A stretch of 64,000 nucleotides of DNA from Nostoc sp. NIES-4103 (GTDB lineage: Bacteria; Cyanobacteriota; Cyanobacteriia; Cyanobacteriales; Nostocaceae), in contig NZ_AP018288.1 of assembly GCF_002368335.1 (NCBI RefSeq), positions 6,265,014-6,329,013 of the forward strand, written 5' to 3'. The position numbers and the translations under genes are program-made. Below the pieces are notes generated by a model. The model did not search any database, was not told the DNA's origin, and saw only the letters and a list, made by a program, of their open reading frames with translations. Positions within the stretch are counted from its first letter, which is position 1; each line of letters opens with the position of its first letter. Shown piece after piece: positions 18,064-26,567 of the stretch.

Positions 18064-18174
18064 ATGAAGTTAGCATCCAGACTCAAGCTAACTGACAATA
18101 CCAAAACTTTATTAGCAAAGGAGGCATTGAAATTAAGCCGCGATCGCAACAACAGAGGCGATGATCTTACATAA
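18064..18174 (+). CDS. Possible small protein or remnant (36 aa)
   Basis: ATG at 18064 opens a 36-codon frame beginning MKLASRLKLTDNTKTLLAKE and ending RDRNNRGDDLT before TAA at 18172. The same frame continues after the stop for 35 more codons (VLINAYRIIMMKL...) to 18282, as if one stop interrupted a longer protein. The composition (amphipathic Leu/Lys/Glu with RDRNNRGD) looks like a small DNA-binding or antitoxin-like protein, but I do not recognise a family. It overlaps nothing else and may be a pseudogene. Confidence 0.35.
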   Translation: MKLASRLKLTDNTKTLLAKEALKLSRDRNNRGDDLT

Positions 18175-18263
18175 GTGTTAATCAATGCCTATCGAATAAT
18201 AATGATGAAATTAACTATGGAATTGAGCGGTTTTAAGAAGTTTACTAATAAACCTGAGTTCGG

Positions 18264-18549
18264 GTTAAAGATAAGAAGGTAAAAGCCACTCAAGTTGAAG
18301 GCTAGGTTTCTGAGGTTGTTGACAATAAGCGATTAAGCCGCACAGAACATTAACACAAAAATTGACTGGGCTGCGATGCCTTTAGTGTTCAATATAAGTA
18401 GGGCGTTTATTAATCTTGCCTGCAATGTACTTGCTGTCCCAACTATTATTCAATCGTCCTGTGGTCAGTTGGTTGGCAGTCGCATTAATAGCTATTGAAG
18501 CGGGTCTGATTGAATCAGCCGCTTCCGCTTCAATAGTTATACGGTTTTT
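18264..18549 (-). pseudogene. Decayed transposase-like C-terminal fragment
   Basis: The minus strand is open from 18549 to 18264 except for one in-frame TAA. The last part reads RPTYIEH*RHRSPVNF and VNVLCGLIAYCQQPQKPSL, a pattern I associate with C-termini of cyanobacterial transposases (SPxNFxVNxxxGLIAYCxQPKKP). No upstream catalytic part is left. An inverted repeat (TAGCTATTGAAGCGG...CAATAGTTAT) at about 18489-18540 lies in its 5' part. Family assignment is not possible from this piece. Confidence 0.5.
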
Positions 18550-18604
18550 TCAAAAATTAAATAAGATTGCTATGGCTAAAAATGCCTCACTGAGTTGATA
18601 TTGC

Positions 18605-19492
18605 TTACTGCACAATCTGATTACACCCATTAGCATCAGGAGGCGCTGTTTGTGTTGAAGCAGTTGTGAGTAGCAGTGAGTTAGGTGCTTGGCCTAAGCC
18701 ATTACCTGTAGCAATTACATCAAAAATGACTCCGGCCGGGACTTGTTGATTCGCAACTTCTACTGTGATTGGTGGGTTGAAGGCATTATTGATCAATGGG
18801 TCAAATTGGTCAGGTAGAACTGGATTGAAGTTATATGTACCAGCCGTAAGTTCTGGGTAAGGAATAGCAGTTTTGGGTGTTAGGTCTGTGATACGAGTTT
18901 CATCCACATTTGGGCTAGAGGATTTGCTAATACGGAAATCTATAACAGCGCTAGTTTCCGAAAAGCGATACCAACGTCCTTTAAATTTACCTGGATTAGG
19001 CTGTGTTAAATCCTCTGGAATCACAAAGGGTGATTGATTAAATAATGGTTGACCTGAGGGGCCTTGTAGTGTTCCTGTTATCGCTACTGTATAAGCACCA
19101 TTAGGCGCTCCCGTAAAGGTTCTAGAAGCAATTGTACTGTAAGTACCAGAGCGCACAAAAAGTACCTCAATATTTCCTGGTACTACATCTACATATTTAC
19201 TAGCTTGACGAAAATCTACATTCTGCAAAACTCTTTTACCGTTGACAATAACATCAACTGGTGATGCAGTACTAACCGCAGCATTAATAACTCTTAATTT
19301 GGTAGTGCATAAATAAGGTTTAGGAGGATTTAGAAGAGGATCTAGAATAGAACCTAGTAGGCTTGCAGTGGTAAATTCTTGTAAAGACTTTGTAGATAGT
19401 TGAGGATTGGCTAAACTTTTGGATGGATAACTAGTCCAACTCATTAAAGATAATGCCAAAGCACCCAAGAATAATCGTTTTGTTAGAAACAT
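18605..19492 (-). CDS. DUF4397 domain-containing secreted protein
   Basis: A 295-aa exported protein with a signal peptide (residues 1-28, ending SKSLANP). From about 63 it matches the DUF4397 pattern: LRVINAAVSTASPVDVIVNGKRVL, VDFRQASKYVDVVPGNIEV and a second beta unit (AYTVAITGTLQ). DUF4397 is an immunoglobulin-like beta fold found in envelope proteins; its role is unknown. A few cysteines (CTTK, NGCNQ) could form a disulphide. It is a single gene, flanked on both sides by gene-poor DNA. Confidence 0.8.
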   Translation of the reverse strand: MFLTKRLFLGALALSLMSWTSYPSKSLANPQLSTKSLQEFTTASLLGSILDPLLNPPKPYLCTTKLRVINAAVSTASPVDVIVNGKRVLQNVDFRQASKYVDVVPGNIEVLFVRSGTYSTIASRTFTGAPNGAYTVAITGTLQGPSGQPLFNQSPFVIPEDLTQPNPGKFKGRWYRFSETSAVIDFRISKSSSPNVDETRITDLTPKTAIPYPELTAGTYNFNPVLPDQFDPLINNAFNPPITVEVANQQVPAGVIFDVIATGNGLGQAPNSLLLTTASTQTAPPDANGCNQIVQ

Positions 19493-19830
19493 CTCTTCCT
19501 CCTATCGTGAAACGGAAATAACAAATGAGCAAGCTTTATTCCGCATAAAAAATTATGCGATAAACATCGCAAATACTTTTTATGTATAGGGCTATAGATA
19601 TTGCAGTGGTAGACATTTAAGTTGAGAAAACACCTTATTTTTTCTGTTATTTCCCAAACATTAAATAGTGTTATTCTTCAGTAACTACTATGCTAAATAC
19701 ACAGTAAATTATGTATTAAAAACCGTAGTGTTTATGTGAAGAATATGAACAGTGTGCAAGTCTATCAAGCTGTTCAAATCTTCCAAAATAACCATGGATA
19801 TTGTTTAATAAAAATGCTTAAGCATCTTTA

Positions 19831-20079
19831 TTAAAATAATAATTTATTTTCAATTTGTCTTGTTTTTTGTATTCCTAATTTATTCTGGATTGCTCTTGCT
19901 ACCTCATTCAGCGCCACTACTTGTTGATAATTACAAAAACTTTCTTTAATTTCTTTACATACCTTAACATAGCTAGTCTGGGAGACGCAATTGATATTAT
20001 TATTGATATTATTGATGATAATAATTTGTTTTGCTCTATGACTAGCAAGCCTTCTAGCAACTGTTAAACATTGCCTAAT
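19831..20079 (-). pseudogene. Open frame without start codon, gene remnant of unknown family
   Basis: On the minus strand an 82-codon frame with no methionine runs to TAA at 19831: RLASHRAKQIIII, a run of NNINNN, then YVKVCKEIKESFCNYQQ and VALNEVARAIQNKLGI. It lacks a usable ATG and is preceded by a stop, so it looks like the 3' part of a lost gene. I cannot name the family. The poly-Ile/Asn run comes from an ATT/AAT-rich repeat. Confidence 0.35.
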
Positions 20080-20164
20080 TTATATTCTTTTAGGCAATAT
20101 CAAATCACTTTTTCACGAAATAATCAGGGTTGTAGCTTCTACGGGAGGTGCTGCCTGGGTTCTG

Positions 20165-20312
20165 TTTTAGGCAAAGTTAGTCAAGCGCGTAAGTTTCTGT
20201 ACGATTGCTACCAGAACCCCTACTTCTGTTAGAGGCAATCTCCCAAGCGAACGCTGACACACATAATAATGAAGAAACAAAGCCAACAAAGCCCGCTCTC
20301 TGCTTTGGACTT
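20165..20312 (-). pseudogene. Short coding remnant on minus strand
   Basis: A frame of about 46 codons, SQVQSRERALLALFLHYYVC then QRSLGRLPLTEVGVLVAIVQ, is closed upstream by TAG TAG and ends TAA. The regular hydrophobic pattern suggests real ancestry rather than chance, but I recognise no family. With the neighbouring remnants it marks 18-20.3 kb as a region of decayed insertions. Confidence 0.3.
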
Positions 20313-20358
20313 GTGAACTACTAGAGAGAAATGGAATTATCTCGGCTCAATAACTTAA

Positions 20359-20781
20359 TCACTTCACCCTGTAATGGAGTAGCAAGACTCCGTTTTCATA
20401 GATATTGCTGTTGGCAAGTTCTAAAGCAGTTTGCCCAATCACTCCAGAAAAAAGTGGAATGCCTGAACCCATCAAAAAAGGGTTGATTTTCAGGATTAAC
20501 CGATCAACTAATTTGTGAGCAAAAAGCGTTGTGGCTAAATCCGCCCCACCACAGAGCCAAATGCCTTTACCTGTTTCGCTCTTCAAAGCTGTGACTAACT
20601 CAACAGCATTCTCTGAAACAAGTTCAACATTCTCATCTGGGCTTTCTGGCATACTGCGTGAAAAGACATACTGTTTCATGTGTGAGTAAGGATTGGTTAT
20701 GCCATCCTTCAATCCTACCTCGTAGGTCTTTCGCCCCATGAGAACAACATCAAACCACTTGTTCTCAGCATGGATACCCAT
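20359..20781 (-). CDS. DHFR/RibD-C family protein lacking its N-terminus
   Basis: A 140-aa ORF matching the C-terminal three quarters of the dihydrofolate-reductase-like RibD_C family: FDVVLMGRKTYEVGL (NADPH-site region), TMKQ-like HMKQYVFSRSM, GKGIWLCGGADLATTLF and INPFLMGSGIPLFSGV. Family members are about 175-190 aa and start with a strand like RKLILYIAASLDGYIA, which is absent; the in-frame sequence upstream (LNIRRSLQRDV) does not resemble it and a stop lies 13 codons up. It is probably a 5'-truncated gene, expressed or not. The next gene upstream ends 46 bp away. Confidence 0.65.
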   Translation of the reverse strand: MGIHAENKWFDVVLMGRKTYEVGLKDGITNPYSHMKQYVFSRSMPESPDENVELVSENAVELVTALKSETGKGIWLCGGADLATTLFAHKLVDRLILKINPFLMGSGIPLFSGVIGQTALELANSNIYENGVLLLHYRVK

Positions 20782-20827
20782 TACGTCACGCTGAAGCGAT
20801 CGCCTGATGTTAAGGACAAGTGATTAT

Positions 20828-21832
20828 TTAGACTTGATATGAATCCCAAAGTTGACCTAATGCTGCCAGTTGGTGGCGGTATTCAATGCGAACCACCCAA
20901 TCTTCTGGCCATGCAGCCATCCCCAAATAAGCCCCAGCAAAAGCACCAGTTAAACAAGCAATTGAGTCAGAATCGCCCGCTGTGAGTGCCGCCCGACGCA
21001 GTGCTGCCAGTGGTTCTTCTGGAAATAGCAAAAAGCATAAAAGACCGGTTGCTAAGGCTTCTTCTGCTACCCAACCTTCACCCGTTGCTAAACAGGGGTC
21101 AATGTCGCGGTTGGGGTTGACTAATGCAGCGTCGAGACGGTCAAGCACTGCTAGACATTCGTCCCACCCACGGCTAATAAATTCCTCTGGTGTATTGATG
21201 TAAGGACGTTTCCATAAAGAACCTAACCAATTTTCGTGGTAGACTGAGCGCTGGCTCAAAGCATAAGTGCAAAGTCGAGAAGGTAACCCTTGAGGATCGC
21301 CTCCCTTAGCAAGGTCAGCAATAGCGATCGCGGTTAAATCTGACGCAGCAAGGGCTGTGGGATGACCATGAGTTAGTGCAGCTTGGAATTGGGCAATTGC
21401 TGCACGGTTTGTTTCATCCAATGGCAATAAACCCACAGGCGCAACACGCATATTTGCGCCACAACCCTTGGAGTTAGGCTTAGTTGCTTGCTGCCAAGGC
21501 ACACCAGTTTCTAGATTTTCGCAAGCCCGTAAGCAAGTCATACCAGGCGCACGATTGTTGTCTGGGCTACGTAACCACTCAATAAAACTACGGTGTAGTG
21601 CTGCCTCTAATTTAGCTATATTTAGGTTTGATGATGTCGTTTCCACCAGTGCTTGCCCCACCGCTAAAGTCATTTGTGTGTCGTCAGTTACAAGTGCTGG
21701 ATTTCCTATCAGTTCTTGGGGGCCATTTGGCGGAAAACGACGGCGAATTTCGTCAACTGATAAAAATTCGGTGACAGCCCCTAAAGCATCACCAAAAGCA
21801 AGCCCAAATAAACATCCAGAAGCATGACGCAT
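20828..21832 (-). CDS. ADP-ribosylglycohydrolase family protein
   Basis: A 334-aa hydrolase of the DraG/ARH fold that removes ADP-ribose from proteins or small molecules using two Mg ions. Motifs are GLAFGDALGAVTEF (N-terminal GDxxG), TDDTQMTLAVGQAL (metal ligands), GCGANMRVAPVGLL and GDSDSIACLTGAFAGAYLG (metal ligands near 290). Full length and intact. The best-known relative reverses nitrogenase reductase ADP-ribosylation; sequence alone does not show that role. It lies upstream of, and probably in line with, the truncated DHFR-like ORF. Confidence 0.9.
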   Translation of the reverse strand: MRHASGCLFGLAFGDALGAVTEFLSVDEIRRRFPPNGPQELIGNPALVTDDTQMTLAVGQALVETTSSNLNIAKLEAALHRSFIEWLRSPDNNRAPGMTCLRACENLETGVPWQQATKPNSKGCGANMRVAPVGLLPLDETNRAAIAQFQAALTHGHPTALAASDLTAIAIADLAKGGDPQGLPSRLCTYALSQRSVYHENWLGSLWKRPYINTPEEFISRGWDECLAVLDRLDAALVNPNRDIDPCLATGEGWVAEEALATGLLCFLLFPEEPLAALRRAALTAGDSDSIACLTGAFAGAYLGMAAWPEDWVVRIEYRHQLAALGQLWDSYQV

Positions 21833-22437
21833 AAATAATTAAAAATTAATAATTATTAATTAAAAATTTAGATAATCCAATCACAGCCAACACTTTGGCT
21901 AGTGAATTTATGCAAATCCAACTACGGCCATCATTAAACATGTTTCCCTGTGGGGCTGACATTACTTGTATACAAAAATAATACAAATATAACACAAAAG
22001 CTCTGCTGAGAAATGTCCGCGATTTAACTGAATTATTCGAGCGATCGCAGGTCTTAGTGCCAGGGATACCTCAGTAACTCTATAGTTTGTGACAGCTAAA
22101 GACGGCAAACACCACTTTGACGTTACGGTTCACCCCAATTCCTCAAGGTATTAATTCTCATACATTAGACGAAGTGAAAGCAAATTAATCTATGAACCAA
22201 CTAAACACAATCTTTAAAATCAACCGTCACATGTAAGGTTCGGTAAACCCCCCTTCATGGACTGGCTATATCGAGCTTCAGTATATATATCAGCATAACC
22301 TGGAGTTTCAACCCCAGCAAAGCCGAACCAAAGGTGATGGATGCTGAAATGACTGCCTTCTTCAACCAGTTGGTTCAAAATTTAGTCCTTTATATTCCCA
22401 TTCGTTCATTTGTAGTTATACGGAGCCAGCAACTAAA
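21833..22437. other. Long leader/promoter region of dnaK
   Basis: 600 bp without an ORF. The left 45 bp are AT-only (AATTAATAATTATTAATT). I looked for a CIRCE element (TTAGCACTC-N9-GAGTGCTAA) and saw none, so HrcA control of dnaK is not supported here. Confidence 0.5.
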
Positions 22438-24339
22438 ATGGCAAAAGTAGTTGGAATTGACCTAGGTACGACTAACTCCTGCGTGGCAGTGATGGAAGGT
22501 GGTAAACCCACGGTTATTGCTAACGCAGAAGGTTTTCGCACAACCCCATCAGTGGTAGCATTTGCAAAAAATGGCGATCGCCTAGTCGGTCAAATCGCCA
22601 AGCGTCAAGCGGTGATGAACCCGGAAAATACCTTTTACTCAGTCAAACGCTTTATCGGACGGCGCTTTGATGAAGTAACCAAGGAAACCACCGAAGTTTC
22701 TTACAAAGTCGTAAGCAGCGGCGGTAATGTTAAACTAGACTCTCCAGGTGCAGGTAAGCAATTTGCCCCTGAAGAAATTTCTGCCCAAGTTCTCCGCAAA
22801 CTAGTTGAAGACGCTAGTAAATACCTTGGCGAAACCGTAACCCAAGCTGTAATTACCGTTCCCGCATACTTCAACGATTCCCAGCGGCAAGCTACAAAAG
22901 ACGCTGGTAAAATCGCAGGTATTGAAGTTCTACGGATTATCAACGAACCTACCGCCGCTTCTCTAGCATACGGTTTTGACAAAAAGAGCAACGAAACCAT
23001 TCTCGTATTTGACTTAGGTGGTGGTACTTTCGACGTGTCAGTGTTGGAAGTAGGTGATGGCGTATTTGAAGTGTTAGCGACTTCTGGTGATACTCACCTT
23101 GGTGGTGACGACTTTGATAAAAAAATAGTTGACTACTTAGCTGAACAATTCAAGAAAGATGAAGGCATTGACCTACGCAAAGATAGACAAGCCTTACAAC
23201 GTCTAACTGAAGCCGCAGAAAAAGCAAAAATTGAGCTTTCCAGCGTCACCCAAGCAGAAATCAACCTACCATTTATCACCGCTACCCAGGACGGGCCAAA
23301 GCACCTGGATACAACCCTAACTCGCGCTAAATTTGAAGAACTCTGTTCTGACTTAATCGACCGTTGCCGTATCCCTGTTGAAAATGCGCTACGGGATGCC
23401 AAGTTAAGCAAAGGCGATATTGATGAAGTTGTATTAGTTGGTGGTTCTACCCGTATCCCCGCTGTACAACAAGTGGTGAAGCAAGTATTGGGTAAAGAAC
23501 CCAACCAAAGTGTTAACCCTGATGAAGTTGTGGCTGTTGGTGCAGCAATTCAAGCGGGTGTATTGGCTGGTGATGTTACAGGTATCTTACTGTTAGACGT
23601 ATCACCGCTGTCTTTGGGTGTAGAAACCTTGGGCGGTGTAATGACAAAAATTATCCCCCGCAACACCACAATTCCTACCAAGAAATCAGAAGTCTTCTCT
23701 ACCGCCGTGGATGGTCAAACCAACGTGGAAATTCACGTCCTCCAAGGTGAACGGGAATTCGCCAACGATAACAAGAGTTTGGGAACTTTCCGCTTAGATG
23801 GTATTCCGCCAGCACCACGCGGCGTACCCCAAATTGAAGTTACCTTTGATATTGACGCTAACGGTATCCTCAACGTTACTGCTAAGGACAAAGGTACTGG
23901 CAAAGAACAGTCCATCAGCATTACTGGTGCTTCCACCTTAGATAAATCTGACGTTGAACGGATGGTCAGAGAAGCCGAACAAAACGCTTCTAGCGATAAA
24001 GAACGGCGTGAAAAAATCGAACGTAAGAACCAAGCCGATTCCTTGGCATACCAAGCAGAGAAACAACTCCAAGACTTGGGCGATAAAGTTCCAGAAGCCG
24101 ACAAGACTAAGGTCGAAGGTTTGGTGAAAGAACTGCGGGAAGCAGTTGCTAAGGAAGACGATGAACAAATCAAGAAGCTGACTCCAGAACTACAACAAGC
24201 ATTGTTTGCTGTTGGTAGCAACATCTATCAACAAGCTGGTGCTGATGGTTCTGCTGGCCCTGGCCCTCAAGATAGTGGTTCTGCTTCTTCTGGTGGCGGT
24301 GATGATGTAATTGATGCAGATTTCACTGAGTCGAAATAA
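22438..24339 (+). CDS. dnaK: Molecular chaperone DnaK (Hsp70)
   Basis: Cytosolic ATP-dependent chaperone, 633 aa. The nucleotide-binding domain carries GIDLGTTNSCVAVMEG, the phosphate 2 loop VFDLGGGTFDVS and VLVGGSTRIPAVQ; the substrate-binding domain begins after the linker GILLLDVSPLSLG with PRNTTIPTKKSEVFST; the C-terminus ends DDVIDADFTE. The N-terminus MAKVVGIDLGTT and the tail fit the DnaK2 type, the main housekeeping Hsp70 of cyanobacteria, but the paralogue number is an inference. No grpE or dnaJ is adjacent; a J protein lies at 12.1 kb. A rho-independent terminator follows. Confidence 0.97.
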   Translation: MAKVVGIDLGTTNSCVAVMEGGKPTVIANAEGFRTTPSVVAFAKNGDRLVGQIAKRQAVMNPENTFYSVKRFIGRRFDEVTKETTEVSYKVVSSGGNVKLDSPGAGKQFAPEEISAQVLRKLVEDASKYLGETVTQAVITVPAYFNDSQRQATKDAGKIAGIEVLRIINEPTAASLAYGFDKKSNETILVFDLGGGTFDVSVLEVGDGVFEVLATSGDTHLGGDDFDKKIVDYLAEQFKKDEGIDLRKDRQALQRLTEAAEKAKIELSSVTQAEINLPFITATQDGPKHLDTTLTRAKFEELCSDLIDRCRIPVENALRDAKLSKGDIDEVVLVGGSTRIPAVQQVVKQVLGKEPNQSVNPDEVVAVGAAIQAGVLAGDVTGILLLDVSPLSLGVETLGGVMTKIIPRNTTIPTKKSEVFSTAVDGQTNVEIHVLQGEREFANDNKSLGTFRLDGIPPAPRGVPQIEVTFDIDANGILNVTAKDKGTGKEQSISITGASTLDKSDVERMVREAEQNASSDKERREKIERKNQADSLAYQAEKQLQDLGDKVPEADKTKVEGLVKELREAVAKEDDEQIKKLTPELQQALFAVGSNIYQQAGADGSAGPGPQDSGSASSGGGDDVIDADFTESK

Positions 24340-24385
24340 TTTTACTGATTATTTAGGGATAATTACTTTATCCCTAATTCAGATT

Positions 24386-24421
24386 ACCCATCCAAGCACT
24401 TGCCTGGATGGGGATTTTTTT
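24386..24421 (+). terminator. Rho-independent terminator after dnaK
   Basis: CCATCCA-agcacttgcc-TGGATGG followed by GGATTTTTTTT, about 47 bp behind the dnaK stop. Perfect 7-bp stem with T run. Confidence 0.8.
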
Positions 24422-24454
24422 TACGAACTACCCTACGGGTTCAGCAGTAAATAA

Positions 24455-24483
24455 CGTGAGTTCGACAAGCGCTGTTTTGACCA
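24455..24483 (+). mobile_element. Truncated end of the 143-bp miniature element
   Basis: CGTGAGTTCGACAAGCGCTG and the following TTTTGACC match the left end of the copy at 52517 base for base. The rest is replaced by another repeat (GTGCGTTGCGCTGTGCAACAACGCACCC, hairpin). It sits 34 bp behind the dnaK terminator. Confidence 0.75.
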
Positions 24484-24746
24484 GCCCGCAACGGGCGCGG
24501 GGTGTGGGGTGTAGGAATCGCACACCTTTAATTATTAGGGGTGCGTTGCGCTGTGCAACAACGCACCCTACTGGCGTGGGAAGAGTACATTTAATAAGCA
24601 ACGCCAATTTTTCTTAACTTAAATCCAAAATCGTAAATCCAAAATCCAAAATCGCATTAATAAAGGTAGAGTTAGAAGGTAAATATTCTAGTTCCTGACT
24701 GTGATCTCCTAGATATTCAGTTAACCAAAACTAAACAGGTGAATAT
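24484..24746. repeat. GTGCGTTG-type palindromic repeat and AT-rich leader of fabG
   Basis: A hairpin GGTGCGTTGCGCTGTGCAACAACGCACC region (about 24540-24570) of the same type as at 37027 and 38529, then AAATCCAAAATCGTAAATCC repeats, then a 100-bp AT-rich stretch before the SDR gene. Confidence 0.6.
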
Positions 24747-25487
24747 ATGGCAGCTTTAGCAGGAAAGGTTGCAATTGTTACTGGTGCATCGCGTGGTATT
24801 GGACGAGCGATCGCTCTTAAACTAGCAGGTAACGGTGCCTCTGTTGTCGTTAACTATGCAGGTAATACAACTAAAGCACAAGAAGTTGTTGCGGAAATTG
24901 ACAAGCTGGGAGTACAAGGCTTGGCTGTACAAGCGGATGTGAGCAAAGTAGCTGAAATCCAACGGCTGTTTCAGCAAACAATAGAACGTTTTGGTAGAGT
25001 CGATATTCTGGTAAATAATGCCGGAATTAACATCTATAAGCTAATTACTGAGGTTACAGAAGCAGATTTTGACAAACTTTTTGCTATTAATGTCAAAGGC
25101 ACTTATTTTGCTTGTCAACAAGCTGCGCTACACATGGCAGAAGGGGGACGCATTATCAACTTTTCTTCTTCAACCACAGCGATGATGCTGCCTACTTATA
25201 GTGCTTATGTGGCAACCAAAGGTGCTGTTGAACAAATTACGCGGGTACTGGCTAAAGAATTAGGCGCAAAAGGTATTGCTGTTAATGTGGTTTCTCCAGG
25301 CCCTACAGATACAGAACTGTTTCGAGAAGGCAAAACAGAAGAGCAAATTAACCGTTTAGCCCAAATGGCAGCCTTTGGAAAACTCGGAGATGTGCAAGAA
25401 ATCGCTGATGTGGTAGCCTTCCTTGCTAGCGACGAAGCACGATGGATTACTGGGCAAAACATTCGTGTCAATGGTGGTATTGCTTAA
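24747..25487 (+). CDS. Short-chain dehydrogenase (3-oxoacyl-ACP reductase-like)
   Basis: A 246-aa NAD(P)-dependent SDR. The cofactor motif is TGASRGIG (residues 12-19), NNAG follows (about 90), and the catalytic set is Ser (INFSSST), Tyr and Lys in YSAYVATKGA. The C-terminus, ITGQNIRVNGGIA, is FabG-like. The isolated position, without acyl carrier protein or other fatty-acid genes, and the unusual tail suggest a FabG-like reductase of unknown substrate rather than the housekeeping FabG. GGTGAATAT precedes the ATG. A perfect 40-bp palindrome lies about 130 bp downstream. Confidence 0.88.
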   Translation: MAALAGKVAIVTGASRGIGRAIALKLAGNGASVVVNYAGNTTKAQEVVAEIDKLGVQGLAVQADVSKVAEIQRLFQQTIERFGRVDILVNNAGINIYKLITEVTEADFDKLFAINVKGTYFACQQAALHMAEGGRIINFSSSTTAMMLPTYSAYVATKGAVEQITRVLAKELGAKGIAVNVVSPGPTDTELFREGKTEEQINRLAQMAAFGKLGDVQEIADVVAFLASDEARWITGQNIRVNGGIA

Positions 25488-25620
25488 TTTTAGGAGCATC
25501 GATTTTTCTTTTAGTGTCTATTTTCCAGCTTGGATTTTGAGAGGTATCAAAATACCGAGCATTGCAAAAAATAACGATGTAATTACAGTAGTGGACTGTT
25601 TGAGCTAATTTAGTGCATTA

Positions 25621-25660
25621 ATAATGAAGACCTCGCCCTTAAGGGCGAGGTCTTCATTAT
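25621..25660. repeat. Perfect 40-bp palindrome (possible terminator or mobile-element end)
   Basis: ATAATGAAGACCTCGCCCTT and its exact reverse complement are joined without a spacer. A partial copy (AATGAAGACCTCGCCCTTAA then GGGCGGGG) lies at 29548. No T run follows. Confidence 0.85.
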
Positions 25661-26567
25661 CTTGTGTATCAGCGAAAATACTTCGTTTCAGTCTTTGATC
25701 AATCATCCTTTGATAAATAGCGATCGCCTAAAAGAGGCGGAAAAATCAAGGTTTAATTCCTGGAATTCATCTTACAAATTTGGGTTTTTCTATCAATATA
25801 GCAGTCGCCAGTAGTGTTAGGACATCAACAGATAATAAAACCTAGACACAAAAAGACTTTTCACACAGTCACCAGTCCCCAGTCCCTAGTCCCTAGCTAT
25901 ACCTAAGTTCTAACCAAATCCGAAAACATATAACTCTGATGCCGCAGGATACACTGACTCCCCATTGTGATAATTGCAAGCTACTGAAATCACAAATTAT
26001 CTGATTAACTATAGCAAAGTGCGCTCATGCACTTGTGAAATTAAGTTATTTCAAAGCTTTGATCAATCAGCGCTGTCCTCAACTATCTTTCGAGTACTAT
26101 ATCAATAAGTATTGGCTTAACTACTAATTCTTAACTGGTTATTTTTAATAAAATGTGCTATTGATTGTAACCCTACTCAAATATAATCTCAGTTTCTAGG
26201 TTTGAATCTATTGTTAGATTTGTCAGAATTGGGATAAGACCTTGCATGATTCATTTTCAGTTTTATAATTATCTTGTAGCAGCTAAAAAACTGGTAAATC
26301 AATGTGGAGAAAAACTTTGTATAACTCCCTTGACGCCATCATTTTACCTATCTCATCCTTCCTGTTTTTTGCGTTCTTTGCAGAATCATGGAAAGAACAC
26401 CTCCGGTGAACGATAAGGCTTAGCTAACGCGTCAACCTGAAAAAATTTAGGTATTTTTTGAGCGGGAAAGGAGTAAAGGTTTTTAGCCATGGGAGTCTCT
26501 GCTCATTTACCCGGTTTTCACATCTTGTGTTTCTCACAAGAAATTACCCAACACACACTTAAAGAGT
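25661..26567. other. Long non-coding region before rubrerythrin
   Basis: No ORF of coding character. It contains CCCCAGTCCC-type repeats (about 25872-25896) and AT-rich promoter-like DNA. TTATAATTAT near 26262 resembles a PerR/Fur-type half site, which would suit a peroxide-stress gene, but one short AT-rich match is weak. CCTCCGGTG near 26402 is a small hairpin. Confidence 0.4.

Larger units (their letters stand above)
19493..20358. other. Gene-poor region with decayed coding fragments
   Basis: The first 340 bp upstream of the DUF4397 gene are AT-rich without an ORF and should hold its promoter. The remainder holds the two coding remnants listed separately. No RNA gene was recognised. Confidence 0.5.

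Noticed and set aside
18416..18598. 60-aa plus-strand ORF MPAMYLLSQLLFNRP
   Set aside because: Lies opposite the decayed transposase end and spans its inverted repeat; the minus-strand reading has better support.
21833..22437. CIRCE operator or small RNA before dnaK
   Set aside because: No TTAGCACTC inverted repeat; AT-rich DNA only.
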